DNA of 64,000 nt from Jeotgalibacillus proteolyticus. GTDB taxonomy: Bacteria > Bacillota > Bacilli > Bacillales > Jeotgalibacillaceae. The stretch is from assembly GCF_002926065.1 (NCBI RefSeq), contig NZ_PREZ01000008.1, forward strand, positions 150,013 to 214,012, in the 5' to 3' direction. Of this stretch, positions 26,138-41,413 are shown one piece after another. Position numbers and translations under genes: made by a program. The notes below the pieces were generated by a model that did no database searches, was not told where the DNA came from, and saw only the letters and a program-made list of their open reading frames with translations. Within the stretch, counting starts at the first letter, position 1. The number at the start of each line of letters is the position of its first letter.

Positions 26138-27637
26138 GTGGACAACGTTGAAATTGGCTATGAAGTCTATATTTCACTCGGGCTTTATTTTCTTGTCATG
26201 CTGGGCATCGGTTATTATGCCTACAAACGATCTACCGGAGATTTATCTGAATACATGCTTGGAGGAAGAAAAGTAGGACCTGCGGTTACAGCACTTTCTG
26301 CTGGAGCATCAGACATGAGCGGCTGGATGCTTCTTGGTCTACCAGGCGCAATCTATCTTTCCGGCTTCTCGGGAATGTGGATTGCGGTTGGTTTATCCAT
26401 CGGTGCTTACTTGAATTATATTTTGGTTGCACCGCGTCTGCGAACGTATACAGAGGTTGCAAATGATTCCATTACCATCCCGGATTATTTTGAAAATCGA
26501 TTTGTCGATAATACAAGAATTCTTCGTTTGGTTTCTGCAATTGTTATTATTATCTTCTTTACGGTTTACACCTCTTCAGGAATGGTCGCAGGAGGCGTGC
26601 TTTTCCAAAGCGCATTTCAGATGGATTATTTAACCGGTCTTTTAATTACAGCGGGGGTTGTACTTGCCTACACTTTATTTGGCGGCTTCCTGGCTGTTAG
26701 TATCACAGATTTTGTACAGGGCTGTATTATGTTTGTTGCCCTGATTCTTGTACCTGTTGTCGCATTTATTGAGCTCGGCGGGATCGGCCCGACATTTGAA
26801 ACAATCGAAGCCATTGACCCGACGATGACTTCCTTTTTTCAAGGAACGACTTTCTTAGGCTTTATAGGGCTGATGGCGTGGGGGCTTGGCTATTTCGGAC
26901 AGCCGCATATTATTGTCCGCTTTATGGCAATCCGTAATGTTAAGGCGTTAAAAACTGCCAGAAGAATCGGAATGACCTGGATGATTGTTGCTGTTATCGG
27001 TGCTTTATTTACCGGTTTTACAGGGATTGCCTATGTGTCTGCAACAGGTGCGGAGCTTGAGGATCCTGAAACGATTTTTGTATTCTTCTCACAGGTTCTG
27101 TTTCACCCGATTATTTCCGGCTTCTTGCTAGCTGCTATTTTGGCAGCTATTATGAGTACGATTTCTTCTCAGCTTCTGGTGACATCAAGTGCCTTAACTG
27201 AGGACTTTTATAATACCTTCTTAAAGCGCAATGCTTCTGACAAGGAGCTTGTGTTAGTCGGAAGAGGATCAGTCCTATTGGTAGCTATTGTAGCCATTCT
27301 GCTTTCGTTAAACTCGAACAGTTCGATTCTTGATCTGGTAAGTAATGCGTGGGCTGGATTTGGTTCTGCTTTTGGTCCGGCCATTTTGCTCAGCCTTTAC
27401 TGGAAGCGGATGAACCGCTGGGGAGCACTTGCAGGAATGCTCGTTGGGGCGATTACCGTTATTCTCTGGGTTTATGTATTCCAGCTTAGCGGCTTCCTTT
27501 ATGAGATGATTCCAGGGTTCTTCCTAAGTACTCTTGCAATCATTGTGGTCAGCTTAACGACCGGGAATTCCCGTAAGCCAGTTCGTGAGGGCTATGATAA
27601 GTTTGAAAAGGTTCATGAATCAGAATTAAATAAATAA
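26138..27637 (+). CDS. putP: Sodium/proline symporter
   Basis: A 499-residue solute:sodium symporter with about 13 membrane segments. SAGASDMSGWMLLGLPGA at about 50-67 is the conserved first-helix region of PutP, including sodium-coordinating residues, and GLGYFGQPHIIVRFMAI is the family's central signature. It imports proline using the sodium gradient. The start is GTG 26138, eight bases after AAAGGAG. It sits beside gatCAB as in B. subtilis. Confidence 0.92.
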   Translation: MDNVEIGYEVYISLGLYFLVMLGIGYYAYKRSTGDLSEYMLGGRKVGPAVTALSAGASDMSGWMLLGLPGAIYLSGFSGMWIAVGLSIGAYLNYILVAPRLRTYTEVANDSITIPDYFENRFVDNTRILRLVSAIVIIIFFTVYTSSGMVAGGVLFQSAFQMDYLTGLLITAGVVLAYTLFGGFLAVSITDFVQGCIMFVALILVPVVAFIELGGIGPTFETIEAIDPTMTSFFQGTTFLGFIGLMAWGLGYFGQPHIIVRFMAIRNVKALKTARRIGMTWMIVAVIGALFTGFTGIAYVSATGAELEDPETIFVFFSQVLFHPIISGFLLAAILAAIMSTISSQLLVTSSALTEDFYNTFLKRNASDKELVLVGRGSVLLVAIVAILLSLNSNSSILDLVSNAWAGFGSAFGPAILLSLYWKRMNRWGALAGMLVGAITVILWVYVFQLSGFLYEMIPGFFLSTLAIIVVSLTTGNSRKPVREGYDKFEKVHESELNK

Positions 27638-27642
27638 ACAAG

Positions 27643-27677
27643 TAGCCGGAGGGATCCATTTCCTCTGGCTTTTTTTG
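27643..27677 (+). terminator. putP terminator
   Basis: AGCCGGAGG..CCTCTGGCT followed by seven T, just after the putP stop. Confidence 0.9.
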
Positions 27678-27880
27678 TCCAATTATGATTTACTTCTGCA
27701 ATGGTTATTAATGAAGAAAACCGGGTACATAAATTTAGAAGTTGACTTTCTTTGGGAATTTTTTTTACTCCCTGCCACCGGCCTATAAATTTTTCTGAAA
27801 ATCTCTTTATATTCAAGGATAATCGAGCATCTTTGTAGAATAGGTAACTAAACACAATGTAGAAAGGATGAGAGCCTCTT

Positions 27881-29743
27881 ATGATTGTTGCACCAAGCGA
27901 CTACGATGTACATTTATTTCATGAAGGCACACTTTACCAGGCTCACAAGCTCTTTGGGGCTCATCTGCTTAAAAAACGTTCAGGAACTGTCACCCAATTT
28001 ACCGTCTGGGCCCCCAATGCTGTTGAGGTTTCGGTAGTGGGAAACTTTAATAATTGGGACGCCGAAGAGCATGCTTTGGAAAGAATTAACAACGAGGGGA
28101 TCTGGAGCATCGGAATTGAACAAAATCTTGAAGGTGAAATTTATAAATATTCAATTAAATCAAAAAGAGGCGAGGTTCTTCTAAAAGCTGATCCTTATGC
28201 ATTTTATTCAGAGCTTCGCCCAAACACAGCTTCTGTCGTATATGATCTGAAGGGGTACTCATGGAACGATAAACTCTACAGGCAGCGCGTCAAGCGCAGA
28301 AAGCCTATTTACGAAAGGCCGCTTTCCATTTATGAATTGCATTTGAATTCGTGGAAGCAAAAAGAGGACGGCTCTTACTATACCTACCGTGAGCTGGTCG
28401 ATGAGCTGATCCCTTATGTTAAAGAGAGAGGGTTTACACATATAGAACTGCTCCCTTTAACGGAGCATCCATTAGACGCCTCCTGGGGCTACCAGGGGAT
28501 TGGTTACTTCTCCCCTACCAGCCGTTTTGGAACCCCGCATGACCTGATGTATTTTATCGACCATTGTCATCAGGAGGATATAGGCGTACTGCTGGATTGG
28601 GTACCTGGACATTTTTGCAAGGATGCCCACGGACTTTACCTTTTTGACGGAGATCCGGCTTATGAGTATGAAACACCTGCTGATAGGGAAAATCTTGAGT
28701 GGGGCACCGCTAATTTTAATTTAGCAAGGGGTGAGGTACGGAGCTTTTTAATCTCAAACGCACTTTACTGGATGAATGTATTTAGAATTGACGGTCTTCG
28801 GGTTGATGCAGTGGCGAATATGCTTTACTGGGCAAACAGCGAGCCGGCAAAAGAAAATCCCTATACTGTGGAATTTCTGCAGGAGCTGAACACAGCTGTG
28901 TTTAAGGAAAACCCTAACTTTTTAATGATGGCTGAAGATTCAACAGATTGGCCGAAGGTAACTTCACCTGTACATGAAAACGGCCTGGGCTTTAATTATA
29001 AGTGGAATATGGGCTGGATGAATGATGTACTGGACTATATGGAGAGACCTCCGTTCGAACGAAGTCATCATCATCATAAGATGACCTTCTCTCTTGTCTA
29101 TTCTTATACAGAAAACTTTATTTTACCTTTATCGCATGATGAAGTTGTGCATGGAAAGCGCTCTCTGCTTCATAAGATGCCTGGAGAGTATTGGGAAAAG
29201 TTTGCTCAGCTAAGGCTGCTCTTAAGCTTTATGATGGTTCACCCAGGTAAAAAGCTTTTATTTATGGGAGCTGAATTTGGCCAATATGATGAGTGGAAAT
29301 TTGCTCAAGGGCTGGACTGGTTCCTCAAAGACTTTGAATCCCACGCCAAAATGGATCATTTCACCACAGATTTATTGGCGTTCTACCATGGTCAAAAAGC
29401 GCTTTTTCAGCTTGACCATGATCCGGAAGGGTTTGAATGGATTGATGCAGATAATACAGAACAAAGTATTTTCTCCTTTATCAGAAAAGGCAGAAGAAAA
29501 AATGATACACTTGTTATCATCTGCAACTTCACCAACATCCCCTACGACACCTTCCTGGTTGGAGCTCCTTTTGAAGGTAAATGGCAGGAAATATTCAACA
29601 GTGATCAGGAAGCGTATGGAGGCTCTAATCAGCCGCATAATACTAATGTGGATACAGAGCCGGTCTCCATTCACAACCGGAAACAGGCTTTGAAAATCAG
29701 TGTACCGCCGCTTGGGATGACGGTGTGGAAGCCTGCTAAATAA
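27881..29743 (+). CDS. glgB: 1,4-alpha-glucan branching enzyme
   Basis: A 620-residue GH13 branching enzyme that makes alpha-1,6 links in glycogen. An N-terminal CBM48-like domain (FTVWAPNAVEVSVVGNFNNW) is followed by the catalytic barrel with FRIDGLRVDAV (nucleophile Asp), MMAEDSTDWP (acid Glu) and LPLSHDEVVHGK (third Asp). First gene of glgBCDAP, the order known from B. subtilis. ATG follows AGAAAGGATGAG. Confidence 0.96.
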   Translation: MIVAPSDYDVHLFHEGTLYQAHKLFGAHLLKKRSGTVTQFTVWAPNAVEVSVVGNFNNWDAEEHALERINNEGIWSIGIEQNLEGEIYKYSIKSKRGEVLLKADPYAFYSELRPNTASVVYDLKGYSWNDKLYRQRVKRRKPIYERPLSIYELHLNSWKQKEDGSYYTYRELVDELIPYVKERGFTHIELLPLTEHPLDASWGYQGIGYFSPTSRFGTPHDLMYFIDHCHQEDIGVLLDWVPGHFCKDAHGLYLFDGDPAYEYETPADRENLEWGTANFNLARGEVRSFLISNALYWMNVFRIDGLRVDAVANMLYWANSEPAKENPYTVEFLQELNTAVFKENPNFLMMAEDSTDWPKVTSPVHENGLGFNYKWNMGWMNDVLDYMERPPFERSHHHHKMTFSLVYSYTENFILPLSHDEVVHGKRSLLHKMPGEYWEKFAQLRLLLSFMMVHPGKKLLFMGAEFGQYDEWKFAQGLDWFLKDFESHAKMDHFTTDLLAFYHGQKALFQLDHDPEGFEWIDADNTEQSIFSFIRKGRRKNDTLVIICNFTNIPYDTFLVGAPFEGKWQEIFNSDQEAYGGSNQPHNTNVDTEPVSIHNRKQALKISVPPLGMTVWKPAK

Positions 29744-29779
29744 GAAAGATATAACTAGAACATGAGGGGTGTGACATTT

Positions 29780-30937
29780 ATGGTAAAGAAAAAATGTGTT
29801 GCAATGCTATTAGCAGGAGGACAGGGAAGCCGGCTGCACTCATTAACATCGGACCTTGCAAAACCAGCTGTTCCTTTTGGAGGAAAATACCGGATTATTG
29901 ATTTTACCTTAAGTAACTGCACCAATTCAGGAATTGATACAGTCGGCGTACTGACTCAGTATCAGCCCCTCGTTCTCAATTCCTATATCGGAATCGGGAG
30001 TGCCTGGGACCTTGACCGCCGCAACGGTGGAGTCACCGTTCTCCCTCCTTACACAGAGGCATCCGAGGTTAAATGGTACAGCGGTACAGCCAATGCGATT
30101 TATCACAACATGAAATATATTGAACAATATGATCCTGAGTATGTCCTTGTGCTTTCAGGCGACCATATTTATAAAATGGATTATTCAAAAATGCTTGATT
30201 ACCACATCCAAAATGAAGCAGAGGCCACGATTTCAGTTGTGGAGGTTCCATGGGATGAGGCGCACCGTTTCGGTATTATGAATACAAACAGCAGCTATGA
30301 AATTCTTGAGTTCGATGAAAAGCCTTCTGAGCCTCGAAGCAATCTCGCTTCTATGGGTATCTATATTTTCAACTGGAAGGCATTAAAAGAGTTTCTTGAG
30401 GTCGATAATGTAAATGAGGATTCTTCCCATGACTTTGGTAAGGATTTGATTCCTTTATTTTTAAATGAAGACAAACGCTTAATGGCGTATCCATTTGAAG
30501 GCTACTGGAAAGATGTTGGTACGGTCAAAAGTCTTTGGGAGGCAAATATGGATTTGCTTGAAGAGAACCCGGGACTGAATCTCTTTGATCACTCATGGAG
30601 AATTTATTCCAGAAATCCAAACCAGCCGCCGCAATATCTCTCACCTACAGCAAAGGTACAGGAATCCTTGATTAATGAAGGATGCTTTATTGAAGGGAAT
30701 GTTCAGACCTCTGTAATATTCCAGGGTGTAACAATCGGTGAAGGTGCCCTGGTGGAAGAAGCGGTTATCATGCCGGATGCCATCATCGGCGAAAACGCGG
30801 TGATTAAACGCGCGATTGTTCCAACATGCCTTACCGTTCCTAACGGGATTACAATCGAGCCTGAGGAAGGATCGGATGATATTATTCTGGTAACAGAAGA
30901 AATGATTGAAAAACTGCGAAAGGACGTGACCGCATGA
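29780..30937 (+). CDS. glgC: Glucose-1-phosphate adenylyltransferase, catalytic
   Basis: A protein of about 385 residues that makes ADP-glucose from ATP and glucose-1-phosphate. [14 protein letters not shown] is the nucleotide loop, [11 protein letters not shown] holds the metal-binding Asp, and a left-handed helix domain ends the protein. ATG 29780, after GAGGGGTG, is chosen over an in-frame ATG six codons earlier. Its 3' end overlaps glgD by four bases (ATGA). Confidence 0.96.
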   Translation: MVKKKCVAMLLAGGQGSRLHSLTSDLAKPAVPFGGKYRIIDFTLSNCTNSGIDTVGVLTQYQPLVLNSYIGIGSAWDLDRRNGGVTVLPPYTEASEVKWYSGTANAIYHNMKYIEQYDPEYVLVLSGDHIYKMDYSKMLDYHIQNEAEATISVVEVPWDEAHRFGIMNTNSSYEILEFDEKPSEPRSNLASMGIYIFNWKALKEFLEVDNVNEDSSHDFGKDLIPLFLNEDKRLMAYPFEGYWKDVGTVKSLWEANMDLLEENPGLNLFDHSWRIYSRNPNQPPQYLSPTAKVQESLINEGCFIEGNVQTSVIFQGVTIGEGALVEEAVIMPDAIIGENAVIKRAIVPTCLTVPNGITIEPEEGSDDIILVTEEMIEKLRKDVTA

Positions 30938-31959
30938 GCCGTCTGTTAGGTGTTATCGATGCAACAAATGTAATTAACGGGCTTCAGGATTTATCATTAA
31001 ACCGTTCTGTCGCTTCTATTCCCTTTGCTGGGCGCTACCGCTTTATCGACTTTATCCTATCCAATATGGTGAATTCAGGGGTGGACAGCATTGCGATTTT
31101 TCCGAAGCACCAGTACCGCTCCCTGATGGATCATATTGGCTCAGGTAAAAATTGGGATCTTGACCGGAAGAAGGATGGCCTGTTCTTCTTCCCCCCTTAC
31201 TTTGAACCAAATGAAAATAGTACAGTGGGATCCTTCGCACGTTTTGAGCAGCATCTCGACTATTTCAAACGCAGTCATCAGGATTATGTTTTCATAGCCA
31301 ATAGCTACGTCATTACCAATATTGATATTGAGGAGGCTCTGGCAGAGCACTTAATCCATGACCATGATATTACAGAGCTTGTCAATCACTCTCAATCACT
31401 TGATATGTACATTCTGAAGAAATCACTTCTGATTGATTTAATTGAAGACCGTAAAAATTCACAATTTATCAGTGTAGCAGATGTGGTGACGCAGCCTCTT
31501 CACAATTATAAGATCGGTTCTTATCAGCATAATGGATACACTGCAACTATGGATTCGATCGAAGCTTATTACCGGCATTCCATGAAATTGCTTGATGCTT
31601 CTGTATGGAATCAGCTGTTCCCAACTGACCGTCCGGTCTTCACTAAAGTAAAGGATGAGCCGCCTACCCGCTACTCAACAGATGCTATTGTTACAAATTC
31701 AATGGTAGCAAATGGGGCGGTTATTAAAGGCAAAGTGGATGCAAGTATTATCTCCAGAGCAGTTAAAATTGGTAAAGGCTCACATGTAACAAATTGTATT
31801 GTGATGCAAAAAAGCCAGATCGGCGAAGGCTGCACACTCGAACATGTTATTTTAGACAAGGATGTCCGGGTGCTTGACGGAGTTACGCTTAAGGGATCTC
31901 CTGATAAGCCGTTAGTGCTTCGTAAAGGAACAGTAAGGGAAATGGCGGTGAGCATGTGA
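30934..31959 (+). CDS. glgD: Glucose-1-phosphate adenylyltransferase, GlgD subunit
   Basis: A 341-residue paralogue of GlgC in which the nucleotide loop is lost (the opening reads [17 protein letters not shown]), as usual for the regulatory GlgD subunit of Bacillales. FRFID-type sugar-binding segments ([18 protein letters not shown]) and a C-terminal left-handed helix remain. It overlaps both glgC and glgA by four bases, implying translational coupling. Confidence 0.95.
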   Translation: MSRLLGVIDATNVINGLQDLSLNRSVASIPFAGRYRFIDFILSNMVNSGVDSIAIFPKHQYRSLMDHIGSGKNWDLDRKKDGLFFFPPYFEPNENSTVGSFARFEQHLDYFKRSHQDYVFIANSYVITNIDIEEALAEHLIHDHDITELVNHSQSLDMYILKKSLLIDLIEDRKNSQFISVADVVTQPLHNYKIGSYQHNGYTATMDSIEAYYRHSMKLLDASVWNQLFPTDRPVFTKVKDEPPTRYSTDAIVTNSMVANGAVIKGKVDASIISRAVKIGKGSHVTNCIVMQKSQIGEGCTLEHVILDKDVRVLDGVTLKGSPDKPLVLRKGTVREMAVSM

Positions 31960-33395
31960 AGATATTATTTGCCGTATCTGAATGTGCACCATTTATAAAG
32001 TCAGGGGGCCTCGGCGATGTAGCCGGGGCTCTTCCTAGAGAGCTAATAAAGCTTGGTGCAGATGTCAGAGTTGTGATGCCTAAATACTCACTTATTGCAG
32101 ATGAACTTTTATCAAAGGCTAAAAAAATCACTTCTATTTCAATTCAAATGAGCTGGAGAAGCCAGTATTGCGGAATTGAAACACTTGTACATAACGGAGT
32201 GACCTACTACCTGATTGATAATGAATATTATTTTAAGCGTGACACTTTGTACGGTCATGACGATGATGGAGAGCGTTTTTCATTTTTCTGCCAGGCTGTA
32301 CTGGAAAGTCTGCCTGTTATTCCATTTAAACCGGACCTTATCCATTGTCATGACTGGCATTCGGGTATGGTTCCCTTCCTGCTTGACCGAAAATACAAAA
32401 GCGACCCCTACTACAGGGATATGAGAACTGTCTTTACCATTCATAATCTTCAATTCCAGGGGTGGTTTGAGCGGGATATCCTGGGAGATATGCTGAACCT
32501 GGAGGATTACCACTTCGATTCAGGTGATGTGGAATTCAATGGCATGGTGAATTTCATGAAAGGCGCTATTCTAAGCTCGAATGCGATTACCACTGTAAGT
32601 CCAACCTACCGGGATGAGATCCAGACGCCATTTTTTGGTGAACAAATGGATGGTGTGCTAAGAGAGCAGTCCTTTAAGCTGCACGGGATTATTAATGGGA
32701 TTGATACTGAAAGCTATAACCCTGAGACAGACCGCTTAATTGAAGCCAATTACAGTAAAGAGGATCCTATTAATAAAGATCTAAATAAGCTTGCCCTCCA
32801 AAAAGAATTTAATCTGCCAGAAGCGAAGGAAACGCCTATCATCGCTATGGTAACAAGACTGACAGAGCAAAAAGGTTTATCCCTGGTTCAGCATATTATG
32901 CATGAAATTCTGGAAGAGGAAGATGTCCAGCTGATCGTTCTAGGAAGCGGCGAATACGAATATGAGGAGTATTTTAATTACCTGGCGAGTACCTATTCTG
33001 AGCAGGCTGGTGTTTACATAGGTTTTAGCGAGGCGCTGGCTCATCGTATTTATGCAGGTGCCGATTTCTTTTTAATGCCCTCTCTATTTGAACCGTGCGG
33101 ACTCAGCCAGCTGATTTCGTTTCAATATGGGACGATTCCAATCGCCCGTGAAACAGGCGGATTAAATGATACCGTCCATCCATTAAATGAATTTGAATTA
33201 ACAGGCAATGGCTTTACATTCTCAGATTATAATGCCCATGATATGAAATATACGATTAAGCGCGCCCTATCCTTTTACAAGCATAAAGAGGTCTGGCCTG
33301 CGCTACTTAAAAATGCCATGTCCGGTGATTACAGCTGGGCGCAATCAGCTGCTCAATATCATGAGCTCTATACTAAGCTTCAGAGGAGGCACTAA
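31956..33395 (+). CDS. glgA: Glycogen synthase
   Basis: A 479-residue GT5 enzyme that adds glucose from ADP-glucose to glycogen. The N-terminal KSGGLGDVAGALP is the ADP-glucose loop, and LMPSLFEPCGLSQLISFQYG and TGGLNDTV are the C-terminal catalytic motifs. It is translationally coupled to glgD (GTG/ATGTGA overlap) and followed by glgP after three bases. Confidence 0.96.
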   Translation: MKILFAVSECAPFIKSGGLGDVAGALPRELIKLGADVRVVMPKYSLIADELLSKAKKITSISIQMSWRSQYCGIETLVHNGVTYYLIDNEYYFKRDTLYGHDDDGERFSFFCQAVLESLPVIPFKPDLIHCHDWHSGMVPFLLDRKYKSDPYYRDMRTVFTIHNLQFQGWFERDILGDMLNLEDYHFDSGDVEFNGMVNFMKGAILSSNAITTVSPTYRDEIQTPFFGEQMDGVLREQSFKLHGIINGIDTESYNPETDRLIEANYSKEDPINKDLNKLALQKEFNLPEAKETPIIAMVTRLTEQKGLSLVQHIMHEILEEEDVQLIVLGSGEYEYEEYFNYLASTYSEQAGVYIGFSEALAHRIYAGADFFLMPSLFEPCGLSQLISFQYGTIPIARETGGLNDTVHPLNEFELTGNGFTFSDYNAHDMKYTIKRALSFYKHKEVWPALLKNAMSGDYSWAQSAAQYHELYTKLQRRH

Positions 33396-33398
33396 TTC

Positions 33399-35795
33399 AT
33401 GTTCCATGACAAAGAGCAGTTTAAAAAGTCATTTTCAAGAAGACTGGAGCAAACATCCGGTGTATCCTTCGCTAATTCAACACTGCAGCATCAATATCAG
33501 ACACTGGGCATGATGGTTCGGGAATATGTCAGCTCCAACTGGATTGTTTCAAATGAAGATACACGTAAAGGGGATCATAAGGAAGTCTACTATCTCTCAA
33601 TTGAATTTTTGCTGGGAAGACTTCTCGTCAGCTCTCTTGTCAATCTCGGGGTTAAGGACCTTGTGGAGGATGGCTTAAAGGAGTTAGGAATTGAGCTTGG
33701 CAATCTCGAGGAAGCAGAAGCAGATGCCGGTCTTGGCAACGGCGGACTCGGACGTCTGGCAGCTTGCTTTCTCGACTCAATGGCCTCTCTTACACTGCCG
33801 GGTCATGGTCATGGAATAAGGTATAAGCACGGACTATTTGAACAAAAAATCATCGATGGCTATCAGGTTGAACTGCCCGAGCAATGGCTCAGAAACGGAA
33901 ACGTCTGGGAGGTTAGAAAGCCTGACCTTGCCATTGAAATTCCTTTTTGGGGAGACGTTCAGTGGATTGAAAAGAACGGAAAATTAACCTATGTTCACGA
34001 GCATGCGGAAACGGTATTAGCGGTTCCTTATGATATGCCGGTTATCGGCTACGATACAGACCGTGTAAATACGCTTAGACTTTGGGGTGCTGAGCCTGCT
34101 AAGAATTTTCCATCTCACAAGGATTTCATGCAGTATAAACGCGACACAGAGCAAATTTCTGAATTTTTGTATCCAAACGATATGTCAAATGACGGGAAGA
34201 TTTTAAGACTCAAGCAGCAATACTTTTTAGTGCGGGCAAGCCTGCAGAGCATTATACGTGAATACAAACAGCATCACAGCGATTTATTCAGCTTTCATGA
34301 ACATATTGCGATTCATATTAATGACACGCACCCTGCCCTTGCGATTCCTGAACTAATGCGTATCTTAATTGACGAAGAAAAGATGAAATGGGAGCAGGCC
34401 TGGACAATTGTTACAAACACCATTTCCTATACGAACCATACCATTTTGTCTGAGGCGCTTGAAAAATGGTCAATCGATTTATTCAAGCCTCTCCTCCCTC
34501 GTATTTTTATGATTATTGAAGAGATCAATAAACGCTTTTGCAAGGAGCTGTGGCAGGAGTACCCGGGAGATTGGGACCGGATTGCCCACATGGCCATCAT
34601 TGCGCATGGCTTTGTCAAAATGGCTCATCTGTCTATTGTTGGCAGCCATAGTGTAAACGGGGTAGCGAAGCTTCATACTGAAATCCTGAAGATGCGGGAA
34701 ATGAAGAACTTCCATGAGTACTATCCTGAGAAGTTTAACAACAAAACAAACGGTATCACACACAGAAGATGGCTGCTGCAGTCAAATCCTGAGCTGACCG
34801 CCTCTATTAACAACACAATCGGAACAGCATGGATTGCAGAGCCTGAGCGTCTGCGTGAGCTTGCAGCATTTTCTGATGACTCCTCCTTTAAACTTGAGAT
34901 AGAAAACATGAAGCAGTTGAAAAAGAAAGAGCTTGCAAAACTGATCTTTGAGCGTGATGGGCTTGTTGTCGATGAGCATTCCATTTTTGATGTCCAGATA
35001 AAACGGCTTCATGCTTACAAAAGACAGCTTATGAACGTGCTTCATATTATGCACCTGTATAACCGGATGAAGGAGGACTCCTCCTTTAAGCCTCATCCAC
35101 GCACGTTTATTTTCGGTGCAAAGGCAGCACCCGGCTATGAATATGCAAAGAAGGTCATTAAGCTTGTTCATTCTGTAGCAAATATCGTGAACAACGACCC
35201 TGTCTCAAAGGACTACCTTAAAGTTGTTTTTCTGGAAAACTATCGTGTCTCTCTTGCAGAAAAAATTATCCCTGCAACAAATGTCAGTGAACAGATTTCA
35301 ACAGCCAGCAAGGAAGCATCCGGCACAGGAAATATGAAATTCATGATGAATGGCGCCATTACAATTGGCACAATGGATGGAGCAAATGTAGAAATGCGTG
35401 ATCTGGTTGGCCATGAGAATATTTCTATTTTCGGCCTTGAAGCGGAAGAGGTTATGCATTACGAGCGCTACGGGGGCTATCATTCCCATGATTACTATCA
35501 TAATGATAGGAGAATTAAACAGGTAGTAGACCAGCTCACCTCCGGATTTTTCCGGGATTCCTATTATGATTTCGAAGCGATTTCTGATTCGCTCCTAATG
35601 GAAAACGACCAATATTTTGTATTGAAGGATTTTTCTTCTTACGTAGATGCACAGGAGCAGGTTGCTGCTGCTTATAAAGACCGAGAAAGATGGCTAAAGA
35701 TGAGTATTTTAAATATTGCCCATTCCGGCTTTTTCTCGAGTGACCGGACAGTAAACGAGTACGCGAAGGAAATTTGGAACGTTAAAGCTAAATAA
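33399..35795 (+). CDS. glgP: Glycogen phosphorylase
   Basis: A 798-residue GT35 phosphorylase that releases glucose-1-phosphate. The PLP-binding stretch EASGTGNMKFMMNGAITIG has the Schiff-base lysine, and EADAGLGNGGLGRLAACFLD is the other signature. Last gene of the glycogen operon. AGAGGAGG is placed before the ATG. A strong terminator follows. Confidence 0.97.
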   Translation: MFHDKEQFKKSFSRRLEQTSGVSFANSTLQHQYQTLGMMVREYVSSNWIVSNEDTRKGDHKEVYYLSIEFLLGRLLVSSLVNLGVKDLVEDGLKELGIELGNLEEAEADAGLGNGGLGRLAACFLDSMASLTLPGHGHGIRYKHGLFEQKIIDGYQVELPEQWLRNGNVWEVRKPDLAIEIPFWGDVQWIEKNGKLTYVHEHAETVLAVPYDMPVIGYDTDRVNTLRLWGAEPAKNFPSHKDFMQYKRDTEQISEFLYPNDMSNDGKILRLKQQYFLVRASLQSIIREYKQHHSDLFSFHEHIAIHINDTHPALAIPELMRILIDEEKMKWEQAWTIVTNTISYTNHTILSEALEKWSIDLFKPLLPRIFMIIEEINKRFCKELWQEYPGDWDRIAHMAIIAHGFVKMAHLSIVGSHSVNGVAKLHTEILKMREMKNFHEYYPEKFNNKTNGITHRRWLLQSNPELTASINNTIGTAWIAEPERLRELAAFSDDSSFKLEIENMKQLKKKELAKLIFERDGLVVDEHSIFDVQIKRLHAYKRQLMNVLHIMHLYNRMKEDSSFKPHPRTFIFGAKAAPGYEYAKKVIKLVHSVANIVNNDPVSKDYLKVVFLENYRVSLAEKIIPATNVSEQISTASKEASGTGNMKFMMNGAITIGTMDGANVEMRDLVGHENISIFGLEAEEVMHYERYGGYHSHDYYHNDRRIKQVVDQLTSGFFRDSYYDFEAISDSLLMENDQYFVLKDFSSYVDAQEQVAAAYKDRERWLKMSILNIAHSGFFSSDRTVNEYAKEIWNVKAK

Positions 35796-35801
35796 ACAGA
35801 T

Positions 35802-35843
35802 AAAAGGCTGTTGGTGGGTATTAATCCCCACCAACAGCCTTTT
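35802..35843. terminator. Bidirectional terminator
   Basis: AAAAGGCTGTTGGTGGG with its perfect complement around a 7-base loop, between the convergent glgP and camS. Confidence 0.95.
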
Positions 35844-35862
35844 CATATAGTTTTATAGTGAG

Positions 35863-37077
35863 TTAATGCTCATAAATGTGAACAAACGGATCCGTATCTT
35901 CCGGTTCTTTTAAAATTAGCGCTTCCGGTCCATTTACAGAAGTAATGCTTACCTCAATATCGAAATGGGAAGGAAATTGATCGATAATTCGTCCGGCTAC
36001 AAATTGTGTAAAACCGACGATTTCCGCTTTTCCATAAAACTGAATAGGAATGTCAATTTTAAGCTTGGACAGCTGATCGCCATGGTAAAGCCCTCTTCCT
36101 ATGACACTATTAAAATTAGGAAAATAGGATTCTACGTCCTGTCTGAAATTCAGGAAGGATGTTTCATCATTTCTGAAATTCTCATTCGCTTCCCTTGAAG
36201 GGAAAAGGACATAATTTTCATTCATCCCACTCCATTCACCCAGTTCATTTGCTCCTCCATTTGTTGAAGAATAAGCAATAAAGTTACCAGGGATTACAGA
36301 GCTTCTTGGCTCCTGTTTAAACAGGGCGACAGTAATCGGTATATCGGCCAGGTCTGATTTTTCAGGGTCCTCCTGCGCCATTGTGCGCATGCGATTTACT
36401 ACTTCCTGCGCAATTCTTTTTCCCTGCTCTTCAATTTCAGCTTGAGGAATGTCCTCCTCATACGTAGGACCAAACGGATCATTATCATTTTGGTAATAGT
36501 AGACAGAATTTAACGCAAGACCAATAACAACTCCGCCAAGCCTCACCTTGCTGTCATCGTCTCCGGATTTAGTGAAATAATTATGTTCAAGAATATGTGC
36601 AAGATAAATAGGACTATCCTTTGCACGTGCTGCTCTATTCTCTCCACCCGGGTCGATTGGATTCAACCCCAGATTATTTTCCGGCTCAACACTTTCTTCC
36701 GCCATTTGCGCTTCATTCAGCTCTCTGCTCAGCCAGCTTGAGATAACGCTGCTCTCTAAAAACTGCCCTGACTGAAAAAAGTAGTCATTCGGACTGAAGT
36801 TTTGCTGTGCTATTCTCATCAGACCACTTTCAAGCTCAGCAATATCGTAATTCGTATGAATATTGTTTACGACCATTCCTCTTGAAGATGAAGGCTCAAA
36901 AGGAAGCAGCGTTCGATAGTACTCATCTGAGATTTGAAAGTTTGGAATAATGACTGTCTGTGTTTCTGTATCCTCCGGGGCATTTTCCTGCACGACTTCA
37001 TCCTCTGGCTGTAAAGAAGGGATACATCCGCTTAATACTAACGCAGCTCCTACTGTAGCTGCTAACCATTTTTTCAT
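35863..37077 (-). CDS. camS: CamS-family sex pheromone lipoprotein
   Basis: A lipoprotein of about 404 residues (YerH in B. subtilis) with a signal peptide and lipobox LVLSGC near residue 19. In enterococci and staphylococci the signal peptide of CamS gives a pheromone; the role of the mature protein is unknown. RGMVVNNIHTNYDIAELE and GLALNSVYYYQND are conserved here. It begins a few bases after ligA, at the end of pcrB-pcrA-ligA-camS. ATG 37077 is preferred; a GTG two codons earlier is possible. Confidence 0.9.
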   Translation of the reverse strand: MKKWLAATVGAALVLSGCIPSLQPEDEVVQENAPEDTETQTVIIPNFQISDEYYRTLLPFEPSSSRGMVVNNIHTNYDIAELESGLMRIAQQNFSPNDYFFQSGQFLESSVISSWLSRELNEAQMAEESVEPENNLGLNPIDPGGENRAARAKDSPIYLAHILEHNYFTKSGDDDSKVRLGGVVIGLALNSVYYYQNDNDPFGPTYEEDIPQAEIEEQGKRIAQEVVNRMRTMAQEDPEKSDLADIPITVALFKQEPRSSVIPGNFIAYSSTNGGANELGEWSGMNENYVLFPSREANENFRNDETSFLNFRQDVESYFPNFNSVIGRGLYHGDQLSKLKIDIPIQFYGKAEIVGFTQFVAGRIIDQFPSHFDIEVSITSVNGPEALILKEPEDTDPFVHIYEH

Positions 37078-37084
37078 GTGCACC

Positions 37085-41360
<4,276 letters not shown>

Positions 41361-41413
41361 TTCCTCACCGCCTAACGAACGTTTGTTCTTATTATATATG
41401 AATTTCGTGTTAC

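Noticed and set aside
29277..29693. 138-codon frame inside glgB
   Set aside because: Alternative frame within a strongly conserved enzyme; no independent signals.
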